From NCBI RefSeq assembly GCF_003664255.1, contig NZ_RCCV01000001.1:4030001-4094000 (forward strand): a DNA stretch of 64,000 nucleotides, in the 5' to 3' direction. The notes beneath the pieces were generated by a model that was given only the letters and a program-made list of their open reading frames with translations, ran no database searches and had not been told where the DNA came from. This stretch comes from Micromonospora sp. M71_S20. GTDB lineage: Bacteria; Actinomycetota; Actinomycetes; Mycobacteriales; Micromonosporaceae. Made by a program: the position numbers and the translations under genes. Every line of letters starts with the position of its first letter. The first letter of the stretch is position 1. Positions 49,356-57,864 of the stretch are shown here, one piece after another.

Positions 49356-51410
49356 ATGTGGGGCGACGGCGCGGGACTCCGCTACGGCGGCGACTACAAC
49401 CCCGAACAGTGGCCGGCCGAGGTGTGGCGCGAGGACGTCGCCCTCATGCGTCGCGCCCGGGTCAACCTGGTCACCGTCGGCGTGTTCGCCTGGTCGCGAC
49501 TCGAACCGGAGCCCGGCCGGTACACCTTCGACTGGCTGGACCGGGTGCTGGACCTGCTGCACCGGGGCGGCATCGGCGTCGCCCTGGCCACCCCGACGGC
49601 GTCGCCCCCGCCCTGGTTCTCGCTGGCGCACCCCGACGCGCTGCCGGTGACCGCCGACGGCGTCCGCCTGCACCACGGCAGCCGGGACACGTACTGCGCC
49701 GCCGCGCCCGCCTACCGGGCCGCCGCCCGGCGCATCGCCGCCGCCCTCGCCGACCGCTACGCCCACCACCCGGCCCTCGCGCTGTGGCACGTGCACAACG
49801 AGTACGGCACCACCTGCCACTGCGCGCACACCGCGCGGGCGTTCCGACGTTGGCTGGCCGACCGGCACGGCGACCTCGACGGGCTCAACGCCGCCTGGGC
49901 CACCAGCTTCTGGAGCCAGCACTACACCGACTGGACGCAGATCGACACGCCCCGCGCCACGCAGTACCTGGCCAACCCGGGGCACCTGCTGGACTTCCGG
50001 CGCTTCTGGTCGGACACCCTGCTCGCCGCGTACGTCGAGCAGCGCGACCTGCTGCGGACGGTCAACCCGGCGGTCCCGGTCACCACCAACCACGTCCTCG
50101 CGGACTGGGTGCCCGTCGACCACGCCCGCTGGGCCGCCGAGGTGGACGTGGTGGCGATCGACCACTACCCGGACGCGATCGACGTCGGTGCCGAGGAACA
50201 GACCGCCCTCGCCGCCGACCTGGCCCGGGGCTGGGCCCGCCACGGCGCGGCTCGCCGCACCGGCGACGGCGACCGGCCGGCGTCGTGGCTGCTGATGGAG
50301 AGCGCCCCCAACCAGATCCACAGCGGCGGGCGGATGCACGCCAAGGAACCCGGCCGGATGACCCGGCACAGCCTCTCCCACGTCGCCCGAGGCTCGCGGG
50401 GCGCCATGTTCTTCCAGTGGCGGGCCCCGGCGGGCGGGGCGGAACGCTTCCACTCCGCGCTGGTGCCGCACGCCGGCCCCGACACCCGCGTGTTCCGGGA
50501 GGCCGTCGACCTCGGCGCGGCGCTGGAGCGGATCTCGGAGGTCGACGACGGCACGGTCGACGCCGCCGTCGCCATCGCCTGGGACGCCGCCAGCGGCTGG
50601 GCCCTGGGCCACCCGGGGATGCCGTCGCCGCACCTGCGCCACGGCGACGAGGTGGCCGCGGCGCACCGGGCGCTGTGGCACGCCGGGTTCGGCACCGACA
50701 TGGTGCTGCCCGGCGACCGGATCGACGGGTACCGGCTGCTGGTGCTGCCCGCCCTCTACCTGGCCTCCGACGCCACCGCCGACTGGGTGGGCGGGTACGT
50801 CCACGGCGGCGGTCACCTGCTGGTGACCTGGCTCAGCGGAGTCGCCGACGAGCACGCCCGGGTCCGGCTCGGCGGTCACCCCGGGGCGTTCCGCGACGTG
50901 CTGGGCGTACGCGTCGAGGAGTTCCACCCGCTCGCCGACGGCGAGACGGTGCCCCTGTCCGACGGCGGGACCGGTCGCCTCTGGGCCGAGACGGTACGCC
51001 TCGCCGGCGCGGAGCCGGTGGCCTCGTACGCCGGTGGCACGCTCGCCGGGCTGCCGGCGGTCACCCGCCACCGCAGCGGCGCCGGCACGGCCTGGTACCT
51101 GTCCACCCGGCCCGACGACGCCACCTACCGGCGGCTGGTGACGGACGCGGCGCGGGCGGCCGGCGCGACAGCCGTCTGCCCGGCGGCGCCGGCCGGGGTC
51201 GAGGCGATCCGGCGACGCGCCGCCGGGGCGAGCTGGCTGTTCCTGCTCAACCACACCGACCGGCCGCAGCGGGTCCCGGCGGCCGGGGTCGACCTGCTCA
51301 CCGGCACGACGGCCGCCACGGAGGTGCACCTGCCCGCCGGCGGAGCCGCCGTGCTCCGGGAGAACTGTGCCGCCGGCCGCCGGGGCGCCCCGGATCGCGC
51401 CGACGGCTGA
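49356..51410 (+). CDS. bga: GH42 family beta-galactosidase
   Basis: 684 aa. The GH42 barrel begins RYGGDYNPEQWP. Acid/base Glu149 is in HNEYG and nucleophile Glu315 in LLMESAPNQI. Cys residues in TTCHCAH and DTYCAA match the zinc-cluster positions of the family, though not all four are clear. A trimerisation domain and a C-terminal beta domain follow. No signal peptide, so intracellular. It would remove terminal beta-galactose, such as that exposed on xyloglucan after defucosylation. ATG 49356 directly precedes the conserved core; no strong ribosome-binding site is visible. Confidence 0.92.
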   Translation: MWGDGAGLRYGGDYNPEQWPAEVWREDVALMRRARVNLVTVGVFAWSRLEPEPGRYTFDWLDRVLDLLHRGGIGVALATPTASPPPWFSLAHPDALPVTADGVRLHHGSRDTYCAAAPAYRAAARRIAAALADRYAHHPALALWHVHNEYGTTCHCAHTARAFRRWLADRHGDLDGLNAAWATSFWSQHYTDWTQIDTPRATQYLANPGHLLDFRRFWSDTLLAAYVEQRDLLRTVNPAVPVTTNHVLADWVPVDHARWAAEVDVVAIDHYPDAIDVGAEEQTALAADLARGWARHGAARRTGDGDRPASWLLMESAPNQIHSGGRMHAKEPGRMTRHSLSHVARGSRGAMFFQWRAPAGGAERFHSALVPHAGPDTRVFREAVDLGAALERISEVDDGTVDAAVAIAWDAASGWALGHPGMPSPHLRHGDEVAAAHRALWHAGFGTDMVLPGDRIDGYRLLVLPALYLASDATADWVGGYVHGGGHLLVTWLSGVADEHARVRLGGHPGAFRDVLGVRVEEFHPLADGETVPLSDGGTGRLWAETVRLAGAEPVASYAGGTLAGLPAVTRHRSGAGTAWYLSTRPDDATYRRLVTDAARAAGATAVCPAAPAGVEAIRRRAAGASWLFLLNHTDRPQRVPAAGVDLLTGTTAATEVHLPAGGAAVLRENCAAGRRGAPDRADG

Positions 51411-51495
51411 CCCGCCGCCCGGCGAACCCCGACGCCGCTCGCCGCCGGCGTCCGGCCCGCGGGCTTCGGGCGCGCCGTCGCCGGCGGGCTCGCGG

Positions 51496-52146
51496 TCAGG
51501 GCATGGCGACGGCGGCGCGCGACCGGTCGGCGGCGATGCGCACCGCCAGCCCCGCCAGCACCGTGCCCATCACCAGGCGCTGCACCCGCAGCCAGAGCGG
51601 CCGGCAAGCGAAGAACCCGGCGAGCGCGCCGGCGCTGAGCACGATCAGCGCGTTCACCGTCAGCGCCACCGCGATCTGGGTCAGCCCCAGCAGCAGGCTC
51701 TGCGCGGCCACGTGCCCACGGGCCGGGTCGATGAACTGCGGCAGCAACGACACGTAGAGAATCGCGATCTTGGGGTTCAGCAGGTTGGTGACCAGCCCCA
51801 TGGTGAACAGCCGCCGGGCCGGGTCCGGCGGCAGCGGCACCGGGGCGAACGGCGACTGCCCGCCCGGTCGCAGCGCCTGCCACGCCAGCCACAGCAGGTA
51901 CGCCGCGCCGGCCAGCTTGACCGCCGTGTACAGGGCGGGCACCAGCACGAACACCGTCGCGATGCCGGCGACTGCGGCGGCCAGGTAGACACCGAATCCG
52001 GCGGCGACGCCGAGCAGCGACACCAGCCTCGCCCGCCGGCCCTGTGTCACCGACCGGGACACCAGATAGACCATGTTCGGGCCGGGGGTCAACACCATCC
52101 CCAGCGCCACCAGCGCGATGCCCACCAGCGCACCCGTACCGACCAT
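51496..52146 (-). CDS. LysE family amino-acid exporter
   Basis: 216 aa. It has six hydrophobic segments, the family start TPGPNMVYLVSRSVTQGRR, and the central LFTMGLVTNLLNPKIAILYVSLLPQFID. Relatives export lysine, threonine or homoserine lactones by proton antiport. ATG 52146 has GGGGGGA upstream. It is divergent from a GNAT gene. The lysine island lies 30 kb away, so no direct link is claimed. Confidence 0.92.
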   Translation of the reverse strand: MVGTGALVGIALVALGMVLTPGPNMVYLVSRSVTQGRRARLVSLLGVAAGFGVYLAAAVAGIATVFVLVPALYTAVKLAGAAYLLWLAWQALRPGGQSPFAPVPLPPDPARRLFTMGLVTNLLNPKIAILYVSLLPQFIDPARGHVAAQSLLLGLTQIAVALTVNALIVLSAGALAGFFACRPLWLRVQRLVMGTVLAGLAVRIAADRSRAAVAMP

Positions 52147-52275
52147 GCCGTCCCCCCGTTGCACCCGACTCGCGCCGACCCTACGCCGTACGCCACCGCG
52201 CCGCCGACCCGTTTCGGCGTGCCCCGCGCCGCCGCTCGCCCCCACCGCCGACGCGGCGACGGGCACACTGTGCCG

Positions 52276-52824
52276 ATGCTGCACGCCCCGGCCACCCCGA
52301 CCCTGCCGGAACTCCTGCTGCGCCCGTGGCGCGACGACGACGCCGACGCCCTGATCGCCGCGTACCGCGACCCGGTGCTGCGGCGCTGGACCCGGGCGCC
52401 GGTGACCACGGCCGCCGAGGCGCGCCGGTTCCTGGCCGCGGCACACCGGGACTGGGACGACGGCAACCGGTTCAGCTTCGCCGTGCTGGAGCCGCACCCG
52501 GCCGGCGAGACCCTGGTGGCACAGGTGATCCTCAAGAACGTCACCGAGGGCGGCGGGGACGCCGAGGTCGGCTACTGGACCGCCGCGCCCGTGCGGGGCA
52601 GGGGCATCGCCCCGCACGCCCTGACCGCTGTCACCGACTGGGCATTCGCCCGGTTCGCCGGCCTGCGGCGGTTGGACCTGCTGCACCAGGTCGACAACCC
52701 CGCGTCCTGCCGCGTCGCGGAGAAGGCCGGCTACCTCTTCCAGGAGGTGCTGCCGGCCCGACCGCCGTTCCCCCGCAACGGCCACCGGCACGCCCGGGAA
52801 TGCCCGGCCCGGTCGGGGCGCTGA
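52276..52824 (+). CDS. GNAT family N-acetyltransferase (RimJ/RimL type)
   Basis: 182 aa. The acetyl-CoA loop lies in APVRGRGIAPHAL, preceded by AEVGYWTA and followed by LDLLHQVDNPASCRVAEKAGYLF, the standard RimJ/RimL layout. It should acetylate an amine or protein N-terminus. It lies between LysE (divergent) and the DUF1992 gene (62-nt gap, same strand). Confidence 0.9.
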   Translation: MLHAPATPTLPELLLRPWRDDDADALIAAYRDPVLRRWTRAPVTTAAEARRFLAAAHRDWDDGNRFSFAVLEPHPAGETLVAQVILKNVTEGGGDAEVGYWTAAPVRGRGIAPHALTAVTDWAFARFAGLRRLDLLHQVDNPASCRVAEKAGYLFQEVLPARPPFPRNGHRHARECPARSGR

Positions 52825-52886
52825 CTTCTCCCGTCGGCCACGACGCGGTGGCCGCGTTACCGTGGGGCCGGGGGAGGTGTCGGCAG

Positions 52887-53357
52887 GTGGACAGCTGGGA
52901 AGCGACGGTCGAGGCGCGCATCCGCGCGGCGCAGGAGCAGGGGGAGTTCGACAACCTGCCCGGCATGGGCAAGCCCATCCCCGGTCGCGGCCAGCCGTAC
53001 GACGAGTCGTGGTGGATCAAGAGCTTCCTGGAGCGGGAGAAGCTCCCCACCGACCTGCTGCTGCCGACGCCACTGCAACTGCGCCGCCGCATCGAACAGG
53101 TGCCCGACGAGGTGCGGGACCTGCCGACCGAGGAGTCCGTGCGCGCGTTCGTCGCCGACCTCAACGCCCAGATCCTGTCCTGGCTGCGTACGCCCACCGG
53201 CCCCCGGGTCGCGGTGCGCCCGGTCAACGCCGACGAGGTGGTCCGCCGCTGGCGGACCGAGCGGGAGGCCACCGCCGCCGCCACCCCGCCCCCGGCGCCG
53301 GCGGCTGCACCGCGCCGGCGGGGCTGGCGACCGCCCTGGCGGCGCCGGGCGGCGTAG
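52887..53357 (+). CDS. DUF1992 (DnaJ-homologue subfamily C-like) protein
   Basis: 156 aa. The DUF1992 signature is DSWEATVEARIRAAQEQGEFDNLPGMGKPIPG, followed by WWIKSFLEREKL. Animal DNAJC28 and bacterial YhdN share this domain; its function is unknown. GTG 52887 has GGGGAGG nine nt upstream. The hexamer TACCGT at 52858-52863 may be its -10 box. The C-terminal 35 residues are Ala/Pro/Arg-rich and not conserved. It converges on the next gene with only six bp between stops. Confidence 0.88.
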   Translation: MDSWEATVEARIRAAQEQGEFDNLPGMGKPIPGRGQPYDESWWIKSFLEREKLPTDLLLPTPLQLRRRIEQVPDEVRDLPTEESVRAFVADLNAQILSWLRTPTGPRVAVRPVNADEVVRRWRTEREATAAATPPPAPAAAPRRRGWRPPWRRRAA

Positions 53358-53363
53358 TCGCCG

Positions 53364-53939
53364 TCAGTCCACCGCCGCCCGCCACGACCAGGACGTGCGC
53401 CGGGCGCGGCCGGGCAGCTCGCCACGGCCGGTCAGCCACCGCAGCACCTGCGGCGCGGGCCCGGCGGGCGCGTCCGGGAACAGCCGCCGCACCACGGCGG
53501 CGCTGAGCCGCTGCGGCGGCTGCCAGGGCACCCCGAGCCCGCGGGCGATGTCGTCGGTGTGCAGCAGCGTCTCCGCCACCCCCATCGCCGCGAAGCCCGC
53601 CGGGTCGCAGGGACCGTAGTGCCACGCCCGCGTGTCCGGCCCGGCGGCGTCGACGGCCGCCCGCAGCAGGCCACCGCAGGCGACGACGACCCGCAGCACC
53701 TCGGCCGGGCCGGCGGCGGGGGAGACGACCAGGTCGAACGGCAGGTAGCCGTCGTCGGGCCGCCCGCTGACCTGGCCGGCGTACGCCAGCAGGTCGTGCG
53801 CGACGTGCGCGGCGGTGGTCCAGCAGCTCCACTCCAGCCCGCCGGCCGGCACGCCCCAGTCCCGCCCGGTGTGCGGGCCGAGGACGGCGGTCATCTCGGT
53901 CACCGCGCGGTCCACGTCGACGCCGGTCAGCTCGGGCAT
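53364..53939 (-). CDS. Maleylpyruvate isomerase N-domain-like (DinB-fold) protein
   Basis: 191 aa. The mycothiol-dependent maleylpyruvate-isomerase-like fold is suggested by DVDRAVTEMTAVLGPH, WSCWTTAAHVAHDLLAYAGQV with the metal His, GVAETLLHTDDIARGLG and a C-terminal WLTGRGELPGR block. Proteins of this group usually bind mycothiol and a divalent metal. It is the second DinB-fold protein in the window. GGGAG precedes ATG 53939. The substrate is unknown. Confidence 0.85.
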   Translation of the reverse strand: MPELTGVDVDRAVTEMTAVLGPHTGRDWGVPAGGLEWSCWTTAAHVAHDLLAYAGQVSGRPDDGYLPFDLVVSPAAGPAEVLRVVVACGGLLRAAVDAAGPDTRAWHYGPCDPAGFAAMGVAETLLHTDDIARGLGVPWQPPQRLSAAVVRRLFPDAPAGPAPQVLRWLTGRGELPGRARRTSWSWRAAVD

Positions 53940-54008
53940 CTCCCGACCGTGCCATCCGCACCGGCTGCGGCAACCGGATGACGCTTGCCCGCCGTGACCC
54001 CCCGGCAC

Positions 54009-54078
54009 TAGGGTCGGATCCGTGACTGCCGGGTCGGCCATGGGCCACGAGCGGACAGGGCACCCGGCCGCCAGGTGA
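54009..54078 (+). other. Leaderless 18-codon mini-ORF upstream of fusion gene
   Basis: TAGGGT (54009-54014) ends seven nt before GTG 54022, the same layout as the leaderless genes here. The frame from that GTG is only 18 codons (stop 54076-54078), and the next gene begins at 54271. It may be a leader peptide for the downstream fusion gene. The rest of 53940-54270 has no other supportable gene. Confidence 0.3.
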
Positions 54079-54270
54079 GCCGGGGGCGGGCCCGCGGCCC
54101 GCCGACGCCCCGCACCTGCCGGTGTCGACGCCACGTCCACCGCGTCACGCTTTCCCTCACCGTCCACGCCGCCGGTCGTCCGCCGGCGTATCCGCATCCT
54201 CGCCGCCACCGGTCGCCGGGCGGGCGATCCACCGTGGCCGCACCCTCCTGCCCGAGCAGAGAGCAGAGCA

Positions 54271-55104
54271 TTGCCCAACGACTTCAACCAGCAGATCATC
54301 GACGAGTTCCGCGCCAACTCCGGCCGGGTCGGCGGCCCCTTCGAGGGGGCCCGGCTGATCCTGCTCACCACCACCGGGGCCCGCTCCGGCGCCCCGCACA
54401 CCACCCCGGTCGGCTACCTGCCCGACGGCGAGGAACGCATCCTCGTCATCGCCTCGGCCGGGGGCGGCCCGAAGCACCCGGACTGGTACCACAACCTGCT
54501 CGCCGACCCGCTCGCCACCGTCGAGGACGGGGTCTTCACCTACCAGGCCCGCGCGGTCGTGCTGATCGGCGCCGAACGCGACGAGATCTTCGCCCGGGCC
54601 GTGGAGGCCGACCCCGGTTGGGCCGCGTACCAGGCGAAGACGACACGGGTGATCCCCGTGGTGGCCCTGCACCAGGTGGCGGGCGGGCCACCGGAGGCGG
54701 CGTCCTGGGGCGCGGCGCTCAAGCTGGTCCACGACGCGTTCCGTCGGGAGCTGGCGTTGATCCGCGACGAGGTCGCCCGTTCCGGTCCAGGTCTGGGCGC
54801 GCAGTTGCGGGTCAACTGCCTGACCTTCTGCCACGGCCTGCACCACCATCACCGCAACGAGGACGACGGCATGCTCACCGGGTTGGAGGGGCAACGTCCG
54901 GACCTCGCCCCGACGCTGGCACGGCTGCGCGAGGAACACCGTCGCATCGCGGCGCTCGTCGAACGCCTCCAGCAGGTCGTCGCTGACCCCGACGCCGACC
55001 CGGCCCAGGCCCGCCGGGAGGTCGAGCGTCTCACCACCGAACTGGAGGCCCACCTGACGTACGAGGAGGAGCAGCTCATCCCCGTCCTCGACGGCACCGG
55101 CTGA
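54271..55104 (+). CDS. Fusion: deazaflavin-dependent nitroreductase domain + hemerythrin domain
   Basis: 277 aa. Residues 1-135 are a Ddn-like F420-dependent split barrel: LILLTTTGARSGAPHTTPVGYL, then HPDWYHNLLADP and GWAAYQAKTTRVIPVVAL. Residues 150-277 are a four-helix hemerythrin HHE domain with the diiron ligands spread over CHGLHHHH, EEHRRIAALVERL and LEAHLTYEEEQL. One protein thus pairs a probable F420H2 reductase with an O2/NO-binding diiron centre. TTG 54271 is the start; the sequence NDFNQQIIDEFRAN is a familiar N-terminus of this fusion in actinobacteria. A hairpin at 55112 follows. Confidence 0.88.
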   Translation: MPNDFNQQIIDEFRANSGRVGGPFEGARLILLTTTGARSGAPHTTPVGYLPDGEERILVIASAGGGPKHPDWYHNLLADPLATVEDGVFTYQARAVVLIGAERDEIFARAVEADPGWAAYQAKTTRVIPVVALHQVAGGPPEAASWGAALKLVHDAFRRELALIRDEVARSGPGLGAQLRVNCLTFCHGLHHHHRNEDDGMLTGLEGQRPDLAPTLARLREEHRRIAALVERLQQVVADPDADPAQARREVERLTTELEAHLTYEEEQLIPVLDGTG

Positions 55105-55111
55105 CGGCGGC

Positions 55112-55153
55112 GCCCGCGACCGGATCCGGCGTGAGCCGGACCCGGTCGCGGGC
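55112..55153 (+). terminator. Hairpin after the fusion gene
   Basis: GCCCGCGACCGG (55112-55123) pairs with CCGGTCGCGGGC (55142-55153). An inner TCCGGC/GCCGGA stem adds six pairs past one mismatch. Confidence 0.78.
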
Positions 55154-55224
55154 GGAGCCCGGCGCGGGTGGTGGTACCCCGATTTGAGGGCTCATGGCGC
55201 ATGGTTAGTGGAGATCGGGCGTAA

Positions 55225-55258
55225 GCCTCAAGAAGCACTTCAATGAAAAACTTGAGGC
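55225..55258 (+). promoter_or_regulatory. Inverted repeat abutting the DUF6194 start
   Basis: GCCTCAAG (55225-55232) and CTTGAGGC (55251-55258) are perfect inverted 8-mers, and the right arm ends at the base before the ATG. The spacer is AT-rich (18 nt). It may be an operator or an RNA hairpin that hides the start. Confidence 0.45.
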
Positions 55259-55699
55259 ATGGACGTTGAGGACATGAGGCGGTACGTCCGCGAGACCTTC
55301 GACGGGGTGAACGCCGTGCAGGCGAACGGGGACACCTTCTACATCTACGACCCGGGTCGGGACCTGCCTGCCGAGCGACAGCTGCCGTTCGCGACGATCG
55401 TGACCGGCGACCACTACGACGACGCCTCCGCCCTGGACAGGCCAGGTACGTGGCGGCTCAACATCGGGTTGACCCGCTCGACGTACGGGGCGCTGTTCGC
55501 GCAGCGGCACGGGCCGGACGTCGACCACACGGTGCCGGACACCGTGCTGCCGCATCCGGTCTACGCCCCGCAGCACTGGGTGTGTGTCGTGAATCCCGGC
55601 GAGGCGAGCGTGGACACGGTGCGACAACTACTGGCCGAGGCGTACGACTTCGCGGCCCGCAAGCACGCCAACCACCGGTCCCGGCGGGCCCCGTCCTGA
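55259..55699 (+). CDS. DUF6194 family protein
   Basis: 146 aa. The family pattern is clear: DMRRYVRETFDGVNAVQANGDTFYIYDP, then LPFATIVTGDHYDDASALDRPG, RLNIGLTRSTYGALF and PHPVYAPQHWVCVVNPG. This is a conserved actinobacterial family of unknown function, with a MmcQ/YjbR-like layout (inference). ATG 55259 has no ribosome-binding site but a repeat ends at it. The gene is monocistronic. Confidence 0.85.
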   Translation: MDVEDMRRYVRETFDGVNAVQANGDTFYIYDPGRDLPAERQLPFATIVTGDHYDDASALDRPGTWRLNIGLTRSTYGALFAQRHGPDVDHTVPDTVLPHPVYAPQHWVCVVNPGEASVDTVRQLLAEAYDFAARKHANHRSRRAPS

Positions 55700-55805
55700 C
55701 GTGCGTGACGGCCGGCGCGTCCCACGGGCCGGCCGTCACACCACGGGGTTAGCGTCGGCAGGTCTGCCATCGGGCAGGCCCGCCGAGACGAGGGGACACC
55801 ACCTG

Positions 55806-56172
55806 ATGTCGCGCAACACCAAGACCGTCGAGACCTACCTGGACGGCTTCCGGAAGAACGACCACGCGCAAATCCTGTCCTGCCTCACCGACGACATCGA
55901 GTGGACGGTGTTCGGCGCCTTCCATCTCAAGGGCAAGCAGGCGTACGACGCCGCGATCGAGGGGCCGGGTTTCGTGCCGCCCCCCCCACCTGGAGGTCGT
56001 ACGCATGGTGGAGCAGGGCGACACCGTCATGGCGGAACTCGTCGGCTCGGTGCGACGCGACACCGGCGAGGAGATGCGCATGTCGATGGCCGAGGTGTTC
56101 GTCATGCGCGACGGCAGGATCGCCGAGCGGCGCGCCTGGGTCATCGAGCTGAAGGAGAACGACCACCGCTGA
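55806..56172 (+). pseudogene. NTF2-like/SnoaL family gene, frameshifted at a C8 tract
   Basis: The first 58 codons from ATG 55806 encode a SnoaL-like start (TVETYLDGFRKNDHAQILSCLTDDIEWTVFGAFHLKG). At the C run 55980-55987 (eight C) the frame is lost. Removing one C restores PPPHLEVVRMVEQGDTVMAEL, followed by VFVMRDGRIAERRAWVIELK and a stop at 56172, a complete NTF2-like fold of about 121 aa. Either the copy is a pseudogene, the homopolymer is miscounted, or the tract varies in length in the population. As printed the protein would read through into a long wrong-frame tail. Confidence 0.8.
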
Positions 56173-56219
56173 CGCGCGACGGGGCGGGTGCGGTCTCGCG
56201 CAGCACCACGCGGAACTTG

Positions 56220-56726
56220 CTAGAGGCCGAGTTGGACCGGCTGGTCCGGCGTCCCCGCTGTGAGAAGCGCTGTCAAGGGTGTGGTGAGGTCGCGGGGCGA
56301 GAACAGCTCAGGTCCCTTATAGCCAGCGATCTCCGAGAGCTGCCACCACCGGAACGCGGCGAGGTTCTCCTCCGCAGCGAGTTGGTCGTCTGTCAGCTCG
56401 CCGCGGGGCTGGAAGTGGTTCGCGCGGATGAGGAAGTAGTCGTTGATGATGCCGTCGAAGCCCGGGGCATGGTCGGCGGCCACGACTTCCTGGTGCCAGA
56501 CATGCGGTGGATCGGCGGTGATCGCCAGACCGGTCTCCTCACGCAGTTCACGGCGCAAAGCCGTCAGCCGGTCCTCACCGGGCTCGATGCCGCCGCCCGG
56601 GGCCGCCCAGACGGCCTTCGCCTGCTCTGGCACAACCGGGTGAGGAAGGACGAACCGGCAGAGCAGGATGCGGTCGTCCTCATCAAGGATGATCGCGCGG
56701 ACGGAGTGGCGCAGGTTCGGCGTCAT
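56220..56726 (-). CDS. NUDIX hydrolase
   Basis: 168 aa. The Nudix box is GGGIEPGEDRLTALRRELREETGLAI. It begins LRHSVRAIILDEDDRILLCRF, and a WHQEVVAADH and FRWWQLSEI follow. ATG 56726 is preceded not by a ribosome-binding site but by a 14-codon frame whose stop overlaps it (ATGA). That frame starts at GTG 56767, six nt after TAGTCT, so translation may be coupled from a leaderless leader. It is downstream of the DUF1963-like gene on the same strand. The substrate is unknown. Confidence 0.87.
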   Translation of the reverse strand: MTPNLRHSVRAIILDEDDRILLCRFVLPHPVVPEQAKAVWAAPGGGIEPGEDRLTALRRELREETGLAITADPPHVWHQEVVAADHAPGFDGIINDYFLIRANHFQPRGELTDDQLAAEENLAAFRWWQLSEIAGYKGPELFSPRDLTTPLTALLTAGTPDQPVQLGL

Positions 56727-56802
56727 GGCATGCCGGACGTGGCGGCGAGGCGGATGATGACCGGCACCGCCGCAGACTATCAACCGCCCGCTGGCACCTC
56801 GG

Positions 56803-57753
56803 TCAGCTCTGCTGGTAGTTCACCGCCGCGACGCCGCAGGGCGCGTGCAGGTGCAGGTAGTAGGCGCCCTCACCGAAGTCCACGTCGGCTCCGCCGACCA
56901 GGCCAAGGTAGTCCATCGGCTGCCGGCAGGCGGGGCAGTCGACGTGCTCGGCGTCCTGGATCCAGTCGGGATGGCCGCCCAGGGTGGAGCCGCCTTCGTC
57001 CCACGCGCTGGCCTCGAACGGTGAGGCCCGGCGAGGGCCGACGGCCGGAAGCACGGCCGGCGGGTCCTCCGGTTCGGTGGTGACCGGCGCGTAGTCCGGG
57101 CGGTAGTTGTCCGCCCACCAGACGGCGTCGCCGTCGGGCGTGACCTCGCAGCACAGCGTCGTGTAGCAGGCGCAGATGTGGCAGGTCACGATCCTCAGCC
57201 GGCCGGCCCAGCCGGTGTGGGCCAGGACCTCACCCACCTCCGGGGTGTCGGTGTCGAGGTCGGCGACGGTCCACAGCGGGGAGGCGCACCACGGGCAGGC
57301 AGGGCCGTCGGCGGGCCTTGGCACCTCGTTCGGAATCAGCCGGTACGCCGTAGGTGCGCACAGCTCCCGGCGGCTGCCGTCGGGAGCGACCGTCCAACCT
57401 GCCTGGTGGGCGTAGGTCAGCGCCCCGACGTGCAGTTTGTCCGCACCGGCCGGCGGCTGCTCCTGCCATCTCCGCAGGGCCTGTTCAGCGCGCGGGTCGG
57501 AGGCGTGCGCGAGGATGAGCAACAGATGGTTGAGCCGGTGCGGCGCCCGGCCGGCATCGACGTCGTCGACGATCCGGCAGACCACGTCTCCGGTCGCGCC
57601 GCGATACAAGGTCGGCGGCCAGAGTACGCCCGCGTCGAGCAGTTGACTCAGGTGTCCGACGAGGCGTGCCGGCTTGGCGGCAGCGATCTCGATCAGTTCC
57701 TCGAGCGCGGCGTCGTCGCCGGCTCCGGCCGCCCGGACCAGTTCCTCGATCAT
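56803..57753 (-). CDS. DUF1963-like zinc-ribbon protein
   Basis: 316 aa. A helical N-terminus of about 100 residues (LIEIAAAKPARLVGHLSQLL) precedes a Cys-rich centre: CPWCASPLW, CHICACYTTLCC. The C-terminus has GGHPDWIQDAEHVDCPACRQPMDYLGLVGG and YLHLHAPCG, recalling the GGxPxWIQ and metal site of DUF1963 (YwqG). Two zinc ribbons are probable. ATG 57753 lies six nt after TACCAT, so it is probably leaderless. The function is unknown. Confidence 0.75.
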   Translation of the reverse strand: MIEELVRAAGAGDDAALEELIEIAAAKPARLVGHLSQLLDAGVLWPPTLYRGATGDVVCRIVDDVDAGRAPHRLNHLLLILAHASDPRAEQALRRWQEQPPAGADKLHVGALTYAHQAGWTVAPDGSRRELCAPTAYRLIPNEVPRPADGPACPWCASPLWTVADLDTDTPEVGEVLAHTGWAGRLRIVTCHICACYTTLCCEVTPDGDAVWWADNYRPDYAPVTTEPEDPPAVLPAVGPRRASPFEASAWDEGGSTLGGHPDWIQDAEHVDCPACRQPMDYLGLVGGADVDFGEGAYYLHLHAPCGVAAVNYQQS

Positions 57754-57864
57754 CGCAGCATGGTAGCCAGGCGGTCCGTCGACCAGGCGTGGTGACCATC
57801 GGGCCGCCGCAGGTCGGGTTCAGGTCCGCCAGCCGACCCACTGCCTACGCGGGCAATCCCCGGC

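Noticed and set aside
46955..51757. A 1600-codon open frame on the + strand opposite GH31 and through GH42
   Set aside because: Its composition is the reverse shadow of high-GC codons. It shows no domain, and the GH31 and GH42 frames carry complete catalytic motifs.
54105..54160. Stretch encoding CRCRRHVHRV, resembling cysteine-attenuator leader peptides
   Set aside because: The frame has no short stop and no start of the right type near it. The likeness to RRHVD leader motifs is too weak.
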